DNA from: Candidatus Zixiibacteriota bacterium
GTDB lineage: Bacteria; Zixibacteria; MSB-5A5; JAABVY01; JAHJOQ01
Direction of reading: 5' to 3'
Length of the DNA: 42,086 nucleotides
Assembly (NCBI GenBank): GCA_020053015.1
Contig: JAGVNY010000190.1
Coordinates: 1-42,086, forward strand
Below the pieces are notes generated by a model. It searched no databases, had not been told where the DNA came from, and saw only the letters and a program-made list of their open reading frames with translations. Below, one piece after another: positions 8,935 to 16,892 of this stretch (position 1 is the first letter of the stretch; each line of letters begins with the position of its first letter). Made by a program: the position numbers and the translations under genes.

Positions 8935-9290
8935 CAAACTGCCGTCAGCTCCTTTATTTTGGTCTTCAACTCCGCCAAGTCTGACGACTTGATCACGTAG
9001 GCGTCGGCGAGCCAGGAGTTGAAATCCCTCTTATACGTGCTATACGCCGAGTTCAGTACAACCGGCATGTCTCGGCGTCTCTCCTTGATACTCGACAGAA
9101 CGCTCAATCCGTCTTTGTCATCCATCTTGATGTCAAGCACTATCAGGTCAGGCGGATCGGTTTCCAGCAATTCCAGCGCTGTTTCTCCGGTTGAAGCCAC
9201 GGCCACACTGTAACCTTCCGCGGTCAACTCAGCCTCGTAGAGCTTCCGAATATTCTCTTCGTCATCTACAACCATTATCTTGGCCGCCAT
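8934..9290 (-). CDS. Single-domain response regulator
   Basis: A 118-residue receiver domain only. Conserved residues are D9/D10, phospho-acceptor D53 (VLDIKM), S81 in place of threonine (LNSAYS), and K101. K101 is followed by SSD rather than the usual proline, a variant seen in stand-alone receivers. It lies 9 bp downstream of the PAS-GAF histidine kinase gene and overlaps the next gene by one base, so kinase, receiver and tip-like protein are probably made together. It is the most likely phosphorylation partner of that kinase, if that kinase is active. There is no DNA-binding output domain, so it should act by protein-protein contact. Confidence 0.9.
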   Translation of the reverse strand: MAAKIMVVDDEENIRKLYEAELTAEGYSVAVASTGETALELLETDPPDLIVLDIKMDDKDGLSVLSSIKERRRDMPVVLNSAYSTYKRDFNSWLADAYVIKSSDLAELKTKIKELTAV

Positions 9291-9299
9291 ACATCCACC

Positions 9300-11069
9300 T
9301 CATTTCTCGAATGCTACGTAAATTCTTGGCTGGTCATGTTGCATTTCGAATCCCAGCTCCCCGCCATTGAAGCCGATGGCTTCGTTCGCGAGCGACAATC
9401 TGAGGTCCGATGTGCCGGTCCGCCCGTGCACGAACCTCTGCATCAACCCAACCACTTCTCCCCGCGGTATCTTGTTTTCCATCGGAATCACCTCGATCTT
9501 GGGCCTCCCCTGCTCGCTCCTCACCAGAAGCCCCCAGCACGTTCCCGCAGGAGACAATTCGCCGAGCAGCTCAACGACCGTGTACAGTCCATGCAGCACC
9601 TGATCCTTGTGTGCATACACTGTTCTGACTCGCTCCGATGGTAGCAACCTGAAGTCTACTCCGAGCCGTGCGAGGCGTGGCTGTACTATGTCGGCCACGT
9701 CGGCTGCAAGCGCGTTAAGATCTATCTCTGTCTTCTCTTGCGAATAAGATTTCGAAAAATCAAGAAGCGCAGCGAGCTGATTTTCTATCCTGCGACACTC
9801 TTTCTGTATGATCTGAGATCGTTCCACAGCGGTTGCGGGGAGGTTCTCAGTTCGCGTCAGCAGGTTTGCGAACCCACCGATGATCGTTAGAGGGTTGCGA
9901 AGCTCATGGGCAATTCGATAGGTCATCTCACCCATCAGTGAGAGTTTCTCTATCTTAATGATCTCCTGTTGACTCTTCTCAAGTTGCCTGTTCGTCTTCT
10001 CCAGCTCCATTACATGAGACTGCAGGTTCTCGTAGAGCCGGGCGCGCTCTATGGCCATCGCCGTCTGGTTCGCGAACATCTGCAGCTGCTCCAGATCGGA
10101 CTCCGATATCGGTCTGCCTGTGATCATGTTGTCTGCTGCGATAATCCCGAGTGTTCCGCCCTTTGAGTATAGCGGAGCAACTGCCAGATCGGTCGCGCCG
10201 AACAACCAGCCTGTCCGTGCCAACAGCGACGAGAGATACACGGCATCAGAAATCACCTCCGAACGTCTTTCGTGCAGAACGCCGAATATCAAGTCCGAAG
10301 GATCGACTTGTCGAAGCCTTACCTGTCTCACGGCTTGATCAATATCCAGATCATCGAGTCGGATGTTATTGCGATAACTTCCTATTATGCCCCGCAAGTC
10401 CATTCCGTCGTTGGGAATCGCTCCCCAAATCCTTCCGGCTTCTTCAGCGTTGCGTGGCCCGATAGCATGATGACCGGTGAGCTCACCCGTCGATTCATCA
10501 GTCATGAACAGGAAAGCTCGATTGAATCCGAGTCCTTCCCGCGCCGTCACCGCGATCAGGACAATCTTGAATATCTCGCCTGTCTTCAGCGTCCCACCCA
10601 ATTGAGCGCTTACCTGCGACACTATCGAGAGCTCCGATTGGACTATGTTGAGGCGTTGTTCAAGATGCCATTCCTCAGTTGAGTCAAGCCAAGCGCAAAG
10701 GCAATTCTCGCGAGTCGAGCTGTCGTCCGGAATGAGCGGGACGAACGTGACCGAGGCGCGCTTGCGGTTTCCCGCCTTGTCAACGAATTCGGAGGACTCC
10801 AAGCAAGTCGAAGCGCCCGTTTCCATTGCTTTGCGCATCGATGCGCGTAATGGGAGCGAAGTTAAATCTTCCATCTCGGCCATTGTTGAGACTTTCGGCA
10901 GAGTGTTGTCAAATGACAGATACGTCCGGCACAGCTCGTTCATTAGCAACACGTCATTCTGCGCATCGACTAACATCGCGGGCAGCGGGAAGCACGCCAA
11001 ATCAAGCTTGCAGCCTTTGACTGTTTGTTCCTGATGCTGACTTGGAACCGGATGTGCCGGTTGGAACAC
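9300..11069 (-). CDS. PAS-GAF sensor histidine kinase with degenerate ATPase domain
   Basis: A 589-residue soluble protein with no membrane segment. An N-terminal PAS-like domain (about 20-135) is followed by a GAF domain (about 150-345), a short coiled coil and a HisKA dimerisation helix. The H box, MTYRIAHELRNPLTIIGG, places the phosphorylatable histidine at H388. The rest should be an HATPase_c domain but does not look functional. The N-box region reads DQVLHGLYTVVELL without the conserved asparagines, no DxGxG (G1) is visible, and the G2 region reads GRTGTSDLRLSLANEAIG. It may be phosphorylated by another kinase or serve as a scaffold. The GTG start (11069) has AAGG five bases upstream, 2 bp after the preceding stop. 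The cognate receiver follows 9 bp downstream. Confidence 0.85.
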   Translation of the reverse strand: MFQPAHPVPSQHQEQTVKGCKLDLACFPLPAMLVDAQNDVLLMNELCRTYLSFDNTLPKVSTMAEMEDLTSLPLRASMRKAMETGASTCLESSEFVDKAGNRKRASVTFVPLIPDDSSTRENCLCAWLDSTEEWHLEQRLNIVQSELSIVSQVSAQLGGTLKTGEIFKIVLIAVTAREGLGFNRAFLFMTDESTGELTGHHAIGPRNAEEAGRIWGAIPNDGMDLRGIIGSYRNNIRLDDLDIDQAVRQVRLRQVDPSDLIFGVLHERRSEVISDAVYLSSLLARTGWLFGATDLAVAPLYSKGGTLGIIAADNMITGRPISESDLEQLQMFANQTAMAIERARLYENLQSHVMELEKTNRQLEKSQQEIIKIEKLSLMGEMTYRIAHELRNPLTIIGGFANLLTRTENLPATAVERSQIIQKECRRIENQLAALLDFSKSYSQEKTEIDLNALAADVADIVQPRLARLGVDFRLLPSERVRTVYAHKDQVLHGLYTVVELLGELSPAGTCWGLLVRSEQGRPKIEVIPMENKIPRGEVVGLMQRFVHGRTGTSDLRLSLANEAIGFNGGELGFEMQHDQPRIYVAFEK

Positions 11070-11071
11070 GG

Positions 11072-11683
11072 TTACCTTCTCCTGACGGCTTGCTCGATGT
11101 CAGTAGCTATCAAATCAGCGATCTCGTCTTCCATCTCGGCGAAACGGAGCCCAAGCTCCGGGTAGCTTTGAATCAGACCGGGATCATTCGGGTCATAGTC
11201 CATATATGAAATGATCGCAGGACCCTTCTTGGTCGATTCGTAGCGTCGTGTCTCCACAGTCTTGCCGCTAAAAGAATCAAGAACGAACATCCTGATACAG
11301 AGGACATACTTTCTGTGATGGCTCCTGAAGACATAGGGAATATACGTGCGAGCTGATTTCCGTATACCTGCCTCTTCAACTCGTAGCCAGACGAGATATC
11401 GAGAATTCGACGCAACAGCCATCTCTGTCATCAAATCGGGATCAAACCTGTCGGAGCCGAAGGCTGTGTTCTTTTGCAGAATGCTATCGCACAATTCGGG
11501 GCGAGCCAGATTCATCCGAGGATTGGAAACAAGTCTGTCATAGACCTTCTCTGTCAATGCGGACTGATGATAGAACGTCGCACACGACCGGAAACAGAAT
11601 GCTACTGAGTTGTCCGAGATCGCCAACGCAGACGAACCGAGCAGAATCAGTACAGCTGCAATCGACAGAGCCCGCCCTGTCAT
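11072..11683 (-). CDS. Secreted protein of unknown function
   Basis: I do not recognise this 203-residue protein. It has a clear signal peptide (MTGRALSIAAVLILLGSSALA) with a likely cleavage before ISDN and no lipobox, so it should be periplasmic or secreted. Two cysteines three residues apart (AFCFRSCATF) follow shortly after cleavage, with two more further on. The middle has alternating hydrophobic strands (YLVWLRVEEAG, KYVLCIRMFVLD), and the end is a charged helix. The arrangement recalls periplasmic proteins that assemble on cell-envelope machines, but nothing is specific. The ATG overlaps the end of the PilZ gene by 4 bp and the stop is 2 bp before the kinase gene, so it is firmly in the operon. 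A role at the flagellar base or in sensing is inferred from position only. Confidence 0.75.
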   Translation of the reverse strand: MTGRALSIAAVLILLGSSALAISDNSVAFCFRSCATFYHQSALTEKVYDRLVSNPRMNLARPELCDSILQKNTAFGSDRFDPDLMTEMAVASNSRYLVWLRVEEAGIRKSARTYIPYVFRSHHRKYVLCIRMFVLDSFSGKTVETRRYESTKKGPAIISYMDYDPNDPGLIQSYPELGLRFAEMEDEIADLIATDIEQAVRRR

Positions 11684-12198
11684 TGATCATCCTCTTTCGC
11701 TGGTCTGCCGACCTTTCGGCTGAAGACGTACTTGTTGATCAAAGTCCGCACTTTCTCGTCGAAACTCGCGCAGGCAACCCCAAGAAGTTTCTGGCAGTCT
11801 TGGGGGCAGTTGTCTCTGATATCGTCCTCGCTGCAGAATTCCACGCCGAGCAGGTGTCGAGACTCCCCGTCGACTTCACACCTTTTGATCTTCCCGACGA
11901 CTCCGGTGAGGCTATCGGTTCCGTTCATCTGAAAATCCATCACAACGAAGCTCTCCTCGGGCATCGATTCCTCGGATTCGAGGAGCAACCCGCCTGCTGA
12001 GACGTTCAAGACTTCGCCACGAAACGGAATCAGGCCCGGAGTGGGGTTATTGGGGGACGCCGGAACAAGCAGCTTGACCTCTACCGGCGATGTGATGTCG
12101 AGCCGAACATAACGTCGGCGCTGACTCTTGCCGCGGCGTTTGCTTTCGTCGGTGCGAACCTCCCATGCGTTCGTCTTTGATTTGGTTTTCACTTCCAT
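11680..12198 (-). CDS. PilZ domain protein (putative c-di-GMP receptor)
   Basis: PilZ domains bind cyclic di-GMP. This 172-residue protein has both signature elements: an arginine-rich RxxxR stretch (QRRRYVRLD, residues 26-34) and NVSAGGLLLES, matching [D/N]xSxxG. A C-terminal part with three cysteines (CPQDC, VACAS) lies beyond the domain. Binding of c-di-GMP is therefore plausible, and by analogy with YcgR-type proteins it could slow or bias the flagellar motor. The frame extends to an ATG at 12231 that overlaps the DUF2225 stop codon (ATGA). I chose ATG 12198 because GGAGAG sits 7 nt before it, but the coupled upstream start is also credible. The domain is unaffected by the choice. Confidence 0.88.
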   Translation of the reverse strand: MEVKTKSKTNAWEVRTDESKRRGKSQRRRYVRLDITSPVEVKLLVPASPNNPTPGLIPFRGEVLNVSAGGLLLESEESMPEESFVVMDFQMNGTDSLTGVVGKIKRCEVDGESRHLLGVEFCSEDDIRDNCPQDCQKLLGVACASFDEKVRTLINKYVFSRKVGRPAKEDDQ

Positions 12199-12227
12199 TG
12201 TATCTCTCTCCGCTGATGAATTACTGA

Positions 12228-13415
12228 TCATGAGGCGCTCTGCTTGGCCTCTTCCAGATTGAGTTTTCCCTGCTCGACAGCCATCTCGAGGACCTTCTGT
12301 GCCAGAGCCGTACGCGATTTGTCACCTTTGTATTGGAAAATGAACTCCTGTGCGCTTCGAATCGTGCTGTTGAAGTACTTCTTGGCCTCGTCGTTTCTTC
12401 CAAGCCTCCTGCTCAACTCAGCGAGCAGGTATTCCACTTGTATCTTCTGATTTCCCTCGCTTACCTCGTGCCCGCCCTCATAGCCCGCTTTGTAGAATTG
12501 TAGCGCGAGCCTTATCGCTTCGTGTTCCCCTACGGGCGTCAGACTCCACCTCGTACGGAGATCTTTGAGGAAATCGCGGTACGAGCTGCGGTCGAAGAAT
12601 GCCGCCGAGAAGACATCTTCATCTCCGTTGCACGACAGGCTTTCGCTGCTTAGCTGAAATACGCGTTTAAGTTCTTCGACGGCAGACTCCATCTTCTCAT
12701 TGGCGCCCGCGGCGAAAAGCATGGCCTGACCGTATCCGTCTCTCAAGGTGGTAGCTATTTGTTCTGTTGTGAAGCTGGTGTCGTCCAGATGACTTTTGAT
12801 TGATGTTTGAAGTCTCAGTTGAACCTCGTCCAGCCGCTTGTAGACTGTTCCCAGCTCACCGATTCTACTCTCCAGTTCGTTGAGATATCCGAGTTGTGCT
12901 GAATGAAGACCGTCACCCGACGAAGCAGACTCGCGGAACAACCACGCCACCCGTATGAAGTATCGGGCTACGTCGAGATTGGACGGTCTGTCAAGCAGAA
13001 GCTCGTCATAAATGCCGAGCAGCAGTTTGTTGATTGCTGTCTGTAACGGGTATCGCTGCGAATCGAGAGAAAGGCCCAAAGTCCGAATGGCGCTGCGATC
13101 CTGGGCAAGGTGAATCGTATGGCTTTCTTTGAGTGTCTTCAGCCGGAAATTCTTGAACGCAGTATCGTTCTTCCAATCCTTGAACTTGCCAGTGTATTCT
13201 CTTGTGAAATAACAGTTTGCACACGTGGCCATAAAGAACAGGATTGGGTTGTACTTCTGGTATTTCGGGTTCTTCCATTTGATGTTGATAGGCCTGAAGT
13301 CTGAATCTCGCCCGCCTTCTTCGTATGCGCCGACCTTAATCGTCTCATACTCATTAATGGCCCTGCACACCGGACACTCGACTTTCTGCAGGAACAGAGG
13401 TGAATCAGTACTCAT
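12228..13415 (-). CDS. DUF2225 family protein, zinc-ribbon plus helical repeats
   Basis: A 395-residue cytoplasmic protein. Two CxxC pairs (CPVC at 14-17 and CANC at 65-68) form the likely zinc ribbon that defines DUF2225; the second is followed by YFTREYTGKF. The remainder is helical and TPR-like (for example YFIRVAWLFRES, LALQFYKAGYEG, LLAELSRRLGRNDEAKKYF). The function of the family is unknown. The frame begins at GTG 13421, but ATG 13415 has AAGGA seven bases upstream and is preferred. It lies 24 bp after the small membrane protein gene and overlaps the PilZ gene region, so it is part of the fliA-distal end of the flagellar operon. Confidence 0.85.
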   Translation of the reverse strand: MSTDSPLFLQKVECPVCRAINEYETIKVGAYEEGGRDSDFRPINIKWKNPKYQKYNPILFFMATCANCYFTREYTGKFKDWKNDTAFKNFRLKTLKESHTIHLAQDRSAIRTLGLSLDSQRYPLQTAINKLLLGIYDELLLDRPSNLDVARYFIRVAWLFRESASSGDGLHSAQLGYLNELESRIGELGTVYKRLDEVQLRLQTSIKSHLDDTSFTTEQIATTLRDGYGQAMLFAAGANEKMESAVEELKRVFQLSSESLSCNGDEDVFSAAFFDRSSYRDFLKDLRTRWSLTPVGEHEAIRLALQFYKAGYEGGHEVSEGNQKIQVEYLLAELSRRLGRNDEAKKYFNSTIRSAQEFIFQYKGDKSRTALAQKVLEMAVEQGKLNLEEAKQSAS

Positions 13416-13439
13416 AAGCACATCCTTTTGCTTCGCGGG

Positions 13440-13781
13440 TTACCGTTGCGCCATATGGCCGATGCTTTCCATCAACTCCCGCTCTGCACGCGTGAGTTTG
13501 ACAGGCACATCCTGATCAGGCCTGAATCTGATCCGATTCTGACCGAAGTCAGCGCTTCTTGAAACCGTGGCTGAACGCGGCATAAGGTCCGCTGCAGAAG
13601 GCATGATAGCAGTGGCTTCCACAAGCGATTCTTCGAACTTCCTGCTCGCGGAAGGCAGTGCAGAGTGGCTCTCGCGCCCTGCAGACCCATCCCGTAGGAT
13701 TACAAATACGACTGCAATTGCAGCGACGGTTGCGAAGAAGACACCGTTAAGTGCGATATCCAATATCTGGTATGTGCTCAT
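13440..13781 (-). CDS. Small single-pass membrane protein near fliA
   Basis: A 113-residue protein with one N-terminal membrane segment (about residues 5-30, LNGVFFATVAAIAVVFVIL) and a soluble, probably cytoplasmic tail of about 80 residues ending in a charged helix (VKLTRAERELMESIGH). I do not recognise the family. Its place just after fliA and a short charged protein recalls the Bacillus swrB/ylxL position after sigD, where a one-membrane-span protein promotes flagellar assembly. That comparison rests on position and topology, not on sequence similarity. Confidence 0.7.
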   Translation of the reverse strand: MSTYQILDIALNGVFFATVAAIAVVFVILRDGSAGRESHSALPSASRKFEESLVEATAIMPSAADLMPRSATVSRSADFGQNRIRFRPDQDVPVKLTRAERELMESIGHMAQR

Positions 13782-13790
13782 TCTTCTCCC

Positions 13791-14072
13791 TCACGCTTTG
13801 AGGTCGAGATGACCTTCATTCTCGTCCTTCCCATGTTCATCTTGCTTCTTTTTCTTCTTCTGCTTCTCTTGCTGCGGATTGTCACGATGAAGCACCACTT
13901 CATCAGTCTTTGGCGCCGGAGCAGCCTGCTCGCGTTTTTGCACGTGCTTGGTGTCGAGTTGTAGGGCGAACTGGCGCTGGTCCATCTCGGGAGCAGCCTT
14001 CTGCAGTTGATTCACACGTTCCGTCAACTGCGTCTTGGCTATGTTATCCGCCATGTCGATTGGCCGCACCAT
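13791..14072 (-). CDS. Short charged protein of unknown function downstream of fliA
   Basis: A 93-residue hydrophilic protein. The N-terminal half is helical (MVRPIDMADNIAKTQLTERV, then QKAAPEMDQRQFALQL). A motif TDEVVLHRD follows, and then a lysine- and acid-rich tail (QEKQKKKKKQDEHGKDENEG) ends in HLDLKA. The sharp end motif suggests a peptide recognised by a partner rather than random low complexity. The frame opens at GTG 14081, but ATG 14072 has GAGGTGG five bases upstream. It lies 20 bp after fliA, and both ends suggest co-expression. I have an impression of having seen similar proteins next to fliA in uncultured lineages, but I cannot name a family. Confidence 0.7.
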   Translation of the reverse strand: MVRPIDMADNIAKTQLTERVNQLQKAAPEMDQRQFALQLDTKHVQKREQAAPAPKTDEVVLHRDNPQQEKQKKKKKQDEHGKDENEGHLDLKA

Positions 14073-14092
14073 ATCAACCACCTCTTCATTGA

Positions 14093-14854
14093 TTAGAGGC
14101 CGAACTTCTCCCTTACCATTCCGCGAAGCTTCAAGATCGATTTCGTATGAATCTGCGACACTCGAGACTCCGAAATCTGCATCACTTCACCGATTTCCTT
14201 AAGGGTCAGCTCCTCGTAGTAGTAAAGGGCTATAACAAGCTTTTCCTGTTCACTCAGGTTCGAAATCGCAACAACGAGATAGGCGCGCAACTCATCCTTC
14301 TCTATCATCGAGATGACGCTGTCGTTGGAACGGTCTTCGACAGTCTCTACCCGGGGAATCTGTCGGTTGTCTTCCTCGCCATAGATCATCTCGTCAAGCG
14401 AGAGGACTGTCGTCCCCGATACATCATCCAATGCATCGTGCAACTCAGGCAGAGAGATATCCAGGCACTTCGCCAGCTCGTCGTTCGTCGGCGTGCGACC
14501 GAGTACATTCTCGAGCTTAACGAGCGCACGCTCGATTTCACGCGATTTGGCTCGGGTTGACCGCGGAACCCAATCCAGAGCCCTGAGCTCGTCGAGAATC
14601 GCACCCCTGATACGAGGGACTGCGTAAGTCTCGAACTTGACGCCCCGCGTCGGATCGAAGTTGCTGAAAGCTTCGATCAACCCGATTACTCCCGTGTTGA
14701 CCAGGTCTGACAGCTCGACCGACTTCGGAAACCCCATTGCCATACGACCGGCCACATTCTTGACAAGAGGCAGGTAGGTGGTCAGAAGTTGTTGTCTGGC
14801 GTCCGGATCGCCCGTGAGACGATACGTTGCCCAGATTTCCTCCTTGGCCTTCAT
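14093..14854 (-). CDS. fliA: Flagellar sigma factor FliA (sigma28)
   Basis: A 253-residue sigma factor of the FliA/WhiG group that directs RNA polymerase to late flagellar and chemotaxis promoters. Region 2 is clear (VELSDLVNTGVIGLIEAF, then FDPTRGVKFETYAVPRIRGA and ILDELRALDWVPRS). Region 3 follows (LGRTPTNDELAKCLDIS), and the region 4 helix-turn-helix reads LTLKEIGEVMQISESRVSQI. ATG 14854 overlaps the flhG stop (ATGA) and has AAGGA six bases upstream. Its place after flhA-flhF-flhG is the common order in many flagellated bacteria. No anti-sigma factor FlgM is seen in the window. Confidence 0.96.
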   Translation of the reverse strand: MKAKEEIWATYRLTGDPDARQQLLTTYLPLVKNVAGRMAMGFPKSVELSDLVNTGVIGLIEAFSNFDPTRGVKFETYAVPRIRGAILDELRALDWVPRSTRAKSREIERALVKLENVLGRTPTNDELAKCLDISLPELHDALDDVSGTTVLSLDEMIYGEEDNRQIPRVETVEDRSNDSVISMIEKDELRAYLVVAISNLSEQEKLVIALYYYEELTLKEIGEVMQISESRVSQIHTKSILKLRGMVREKFGL

Positions 14855-15795
14855 AGAGAGTCCTTCCTTGCTGTTTCAGGTTTGAGCTCCACCCTGGCAG
14901 TCCTGCCGGATGCCACTTTAGGAGTATCGACATCTATCAATCTGTTGTTTAGCTTCTTTACAAACTCATCGGCGCCCCAATGACTGTCGGCCCATAGACT
15001 TAAGTCTTTCGGGACGCATTCGGTCACTATTCGGCAGACGCTCCGAATGCCTGCCCGCCATCTTTCCTCGACGCCTGCTGAGCCGCCAGACTGCCCAAGC
15101 ACCTGTCTCAGACTTGAGTCCTCCAGCTCGCAGATGTGAGCGGTCGCAGGCAATTCATAGCCAAGGAATTTCTGCATCATTTGTCGGACATTCTCCGCCG
15201 TTCGCCTGCCTTCGGATTCCGACTCCGCTCTGTTCACTACGAGTCCAACTCTCGCCGACCGGTCTTCGCTTATCAGGTACTTGGCGACAGCGTATGAGTC
15301 CGCTATAGCTGAGACTTCTGTCGTCGTCACCAGAATGACGACATCCGTCAGGCGAGTAAGCGTAGTCACCTTGCTCGAAATACCTGCTCCGCTGTCGAAG
15401 ACGATCAGGCTAAACCGCTCTTTCAGCCACGCGAGCATCTGTCGGACCTGCTGCATGCTCAGGTCGACGTCCCAATCGACATCGGCAAATCCGCTTCTCG
15501 CCCCAACCATCCAGAGGTTCTCTTCCAGGCTGAGGACGGCATCTTCCGGTTTGCAGCGGGAAGAAAGCACGTCTTCGATCGTGAATGACGGTCGCCTGTC
15601 AACGAGTATGTGGAGGTTACCCAGTCCAAGATCTGCGTCAACGAGCAGCGTTCTGATGCCATGTGACGCTTGTTCTCTTGCAAGCGACAACGCGATGATG
15701 CTCTTTCCTACGCCACCCTTGCCGGAGGTGATAGCAACTGAAAGCGGGCGGGCGACTGCCGCAAGCTGAGTTCTCAGATCAGTATGCGGACTCAT
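14851..15795 (-). CDS. flhG: FlhG/MinD-like ATPase controlling flagellar number
   Basis: A 314-residue ParA/MinD-family ATPase. The deviant Walker A motif SGKGGVGKS spans residues 24-32, DADLGLGNL lies about 30 residues further on, and the FDSGAGIS segment is the Walker B-like region. FlhG works with the GTPase FlhF to set the site and number of flagella. The short N-terminus before the P loop (TDLRTQLAAVARPLSV) only loosely matches the DQAxxLR helix that activates FlhF in other species. The last ~60 residues are a variable tail containing a possible membrane-binding region. Translation is probably coupled to both neighbours, with ATGA-type overlaps at each end. Confidence 0.93.
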   Translation of the reverse strand: MSPHTDLRTQLAAVARPLSVAITSGKGGVGKSIIALSLAREQASHGIRTLLVDADLGLGNLHILVDRRPSFTIEDVLSSRCKPEDAVLSLEENLWMVGARSGFADVDWDVDLSMQQVRQMLAWLKERFSLIVFDSGAGISSKVTTLTRLTDVVILVTTTEVSAIADSYAVAKYLISEDRSARVGLVVNRAESESEGRRTAENVRQMMQKFLGYELPATAHICELEDSSLRQVLGQSGGSAGVEERWRAGIRSVCRIVTECVPKDLSLWADSHWGADEFVKKLNNRLIDVDTPKVASGRTARVELKPETARKDSL

Positions 15796-16892
15796 GATGT
15801 CGCTCCACTGAGTCCGGTTACTGAGTCAGCCAACCAGCGAACGTCCGCCGGAATCAAATCGGATAGCGATGTTCTCCCCCGCGAGAAGAACGAGTATCTT
15901 GCGCACGAAAGCGCCGCAAGATTCACGGCAGCGCCGAAACGCCTTGTCTGGTCTACGAATGTCAACACCACAGACGTAACACCGATTGGCTTGAAGAAAC
16001 TGTACCACGCGATCATGTCCTCGTCGCTGCAGTAGGCCGGAAGCACCACGTAAACTTCGTCGATCGCAAAGTCGGCGAGTCTTCCTTTGACTACTGCAAG
16101 TTCGTCTGCGTTACCGATGGGAACTCCCGACGTATCGATCAACCTCACACCGGACGATTCGTCCGATTCCGGCGCGACGCCGCTGTAACACGGGACGCGC
16201 AGAATGTCGGCAAAGCGTTCCATCTCGCCGGCCGCGCTTGACTTGAAGTCATCAAGCGTGATTAATGTCGCTCTGGTCCTTTTCTTCGCGACGAAATACG
16301 TGGCAAGTTTGGCAGCCAGTGCGCTCTTGCCGCATCCGGGAGGGCCAACTAAGGCAATGCAAGTCGGGCGACCCGCAAGCAGCTTCGGTTCGGCAGGTTC
16401 AGGGCAGCGCCGTGCCAGTTCTTCGGCAGCCGCCTTTGTCAAGCCACTCATGTCTGACAGGTTTGCGCCCGATTCCGTAACTGCCGCAAGGATGCTATTC
16501 GCAAGTCCGTCGTCCAGACCCTGACTGATCATGTATGCCAGGACGGGATTAGACTGCGAGTCTGCGCCCGAACCGGACGGCGGTTTCTTTCCCATAGACA
16601 TCAGATGCCGAACATCTCTTCGCAGCTCGCACAGTATGTCGTTGATTGCTTGCAGATTCGCCTCGCCGATCGCCGGTGATGCCTCACGCTTCCGCGACGA
16701 TTCAGACTTCATCGGAATCGAGCCGTCGTCAACGCATGCGGTGACCTGGAACACCCGTTTGCGCGAACCGCGAAAGCGATCTTTCGCATCGAGCGGAGTC
16801 GTTTTGAGTATCACGGCATCTGAACCGAGCTCCTTCTTCACCATTCCGAGAGCTTCCGACACCGTTTCCGCCTGGAAATTCTTAATTCGCAT
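15792..16892 (-). CDS. flhF: Flagellar SRP-family GTPase FlhF, with diverged G motifs
   Basis: FlhF is the SRP-type GTPase that positions the flagellum. The product has 366 residues. Its N-terminal B-domain start (MRIKNFQAETVSEALGMVKK, then LGSDAVIL) is typical. A helical N domain precedes the G domain, with P loop GPPGCGKSALAAKLA. Other nucleotide motifs are drifted: the DTAGR motif reads DTSGV, and the TKLDE specificity motif reads TFVDQ, having lost the lysine that recognises guanine together with the aspartate. GTP binding may be weakened or altered. The start overlaps the end of flhA by 11 bp and the stop overlaps flhG by 4 bp. Confidence 0.9.
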   Translation of the reverse strand: MRIKNFQAETVSEALGMVKKELGSDAVILKTTPLDAKDRFRGSRKRVFQVTACVDDGSIPMKSESSRKREASPAIGEANLQAINDILCELRRDVRHLMSMGKKPPSGSGADSQSNPVLAYMISQGLDDGLANSILAAVTESGANLSDMSGLTKAAAEELARRCPEPAEPKLLAGRPTCIALVGPPGCGKSALAAKLATYFVAKKRTRATLITLDDFKSSAAGEMERFADILRVPCYSGVAPESDESSGVRLIDTSGVPIGNADELAVVKGRLADFAIDEVYVVLPAYCSDEDMIAWYSFFKPIGVTSVVLTFVDQTRRFGAAVNLAALSCARYSFFSRGRTSLSDLIPADVRWLADSVTGLSGATS

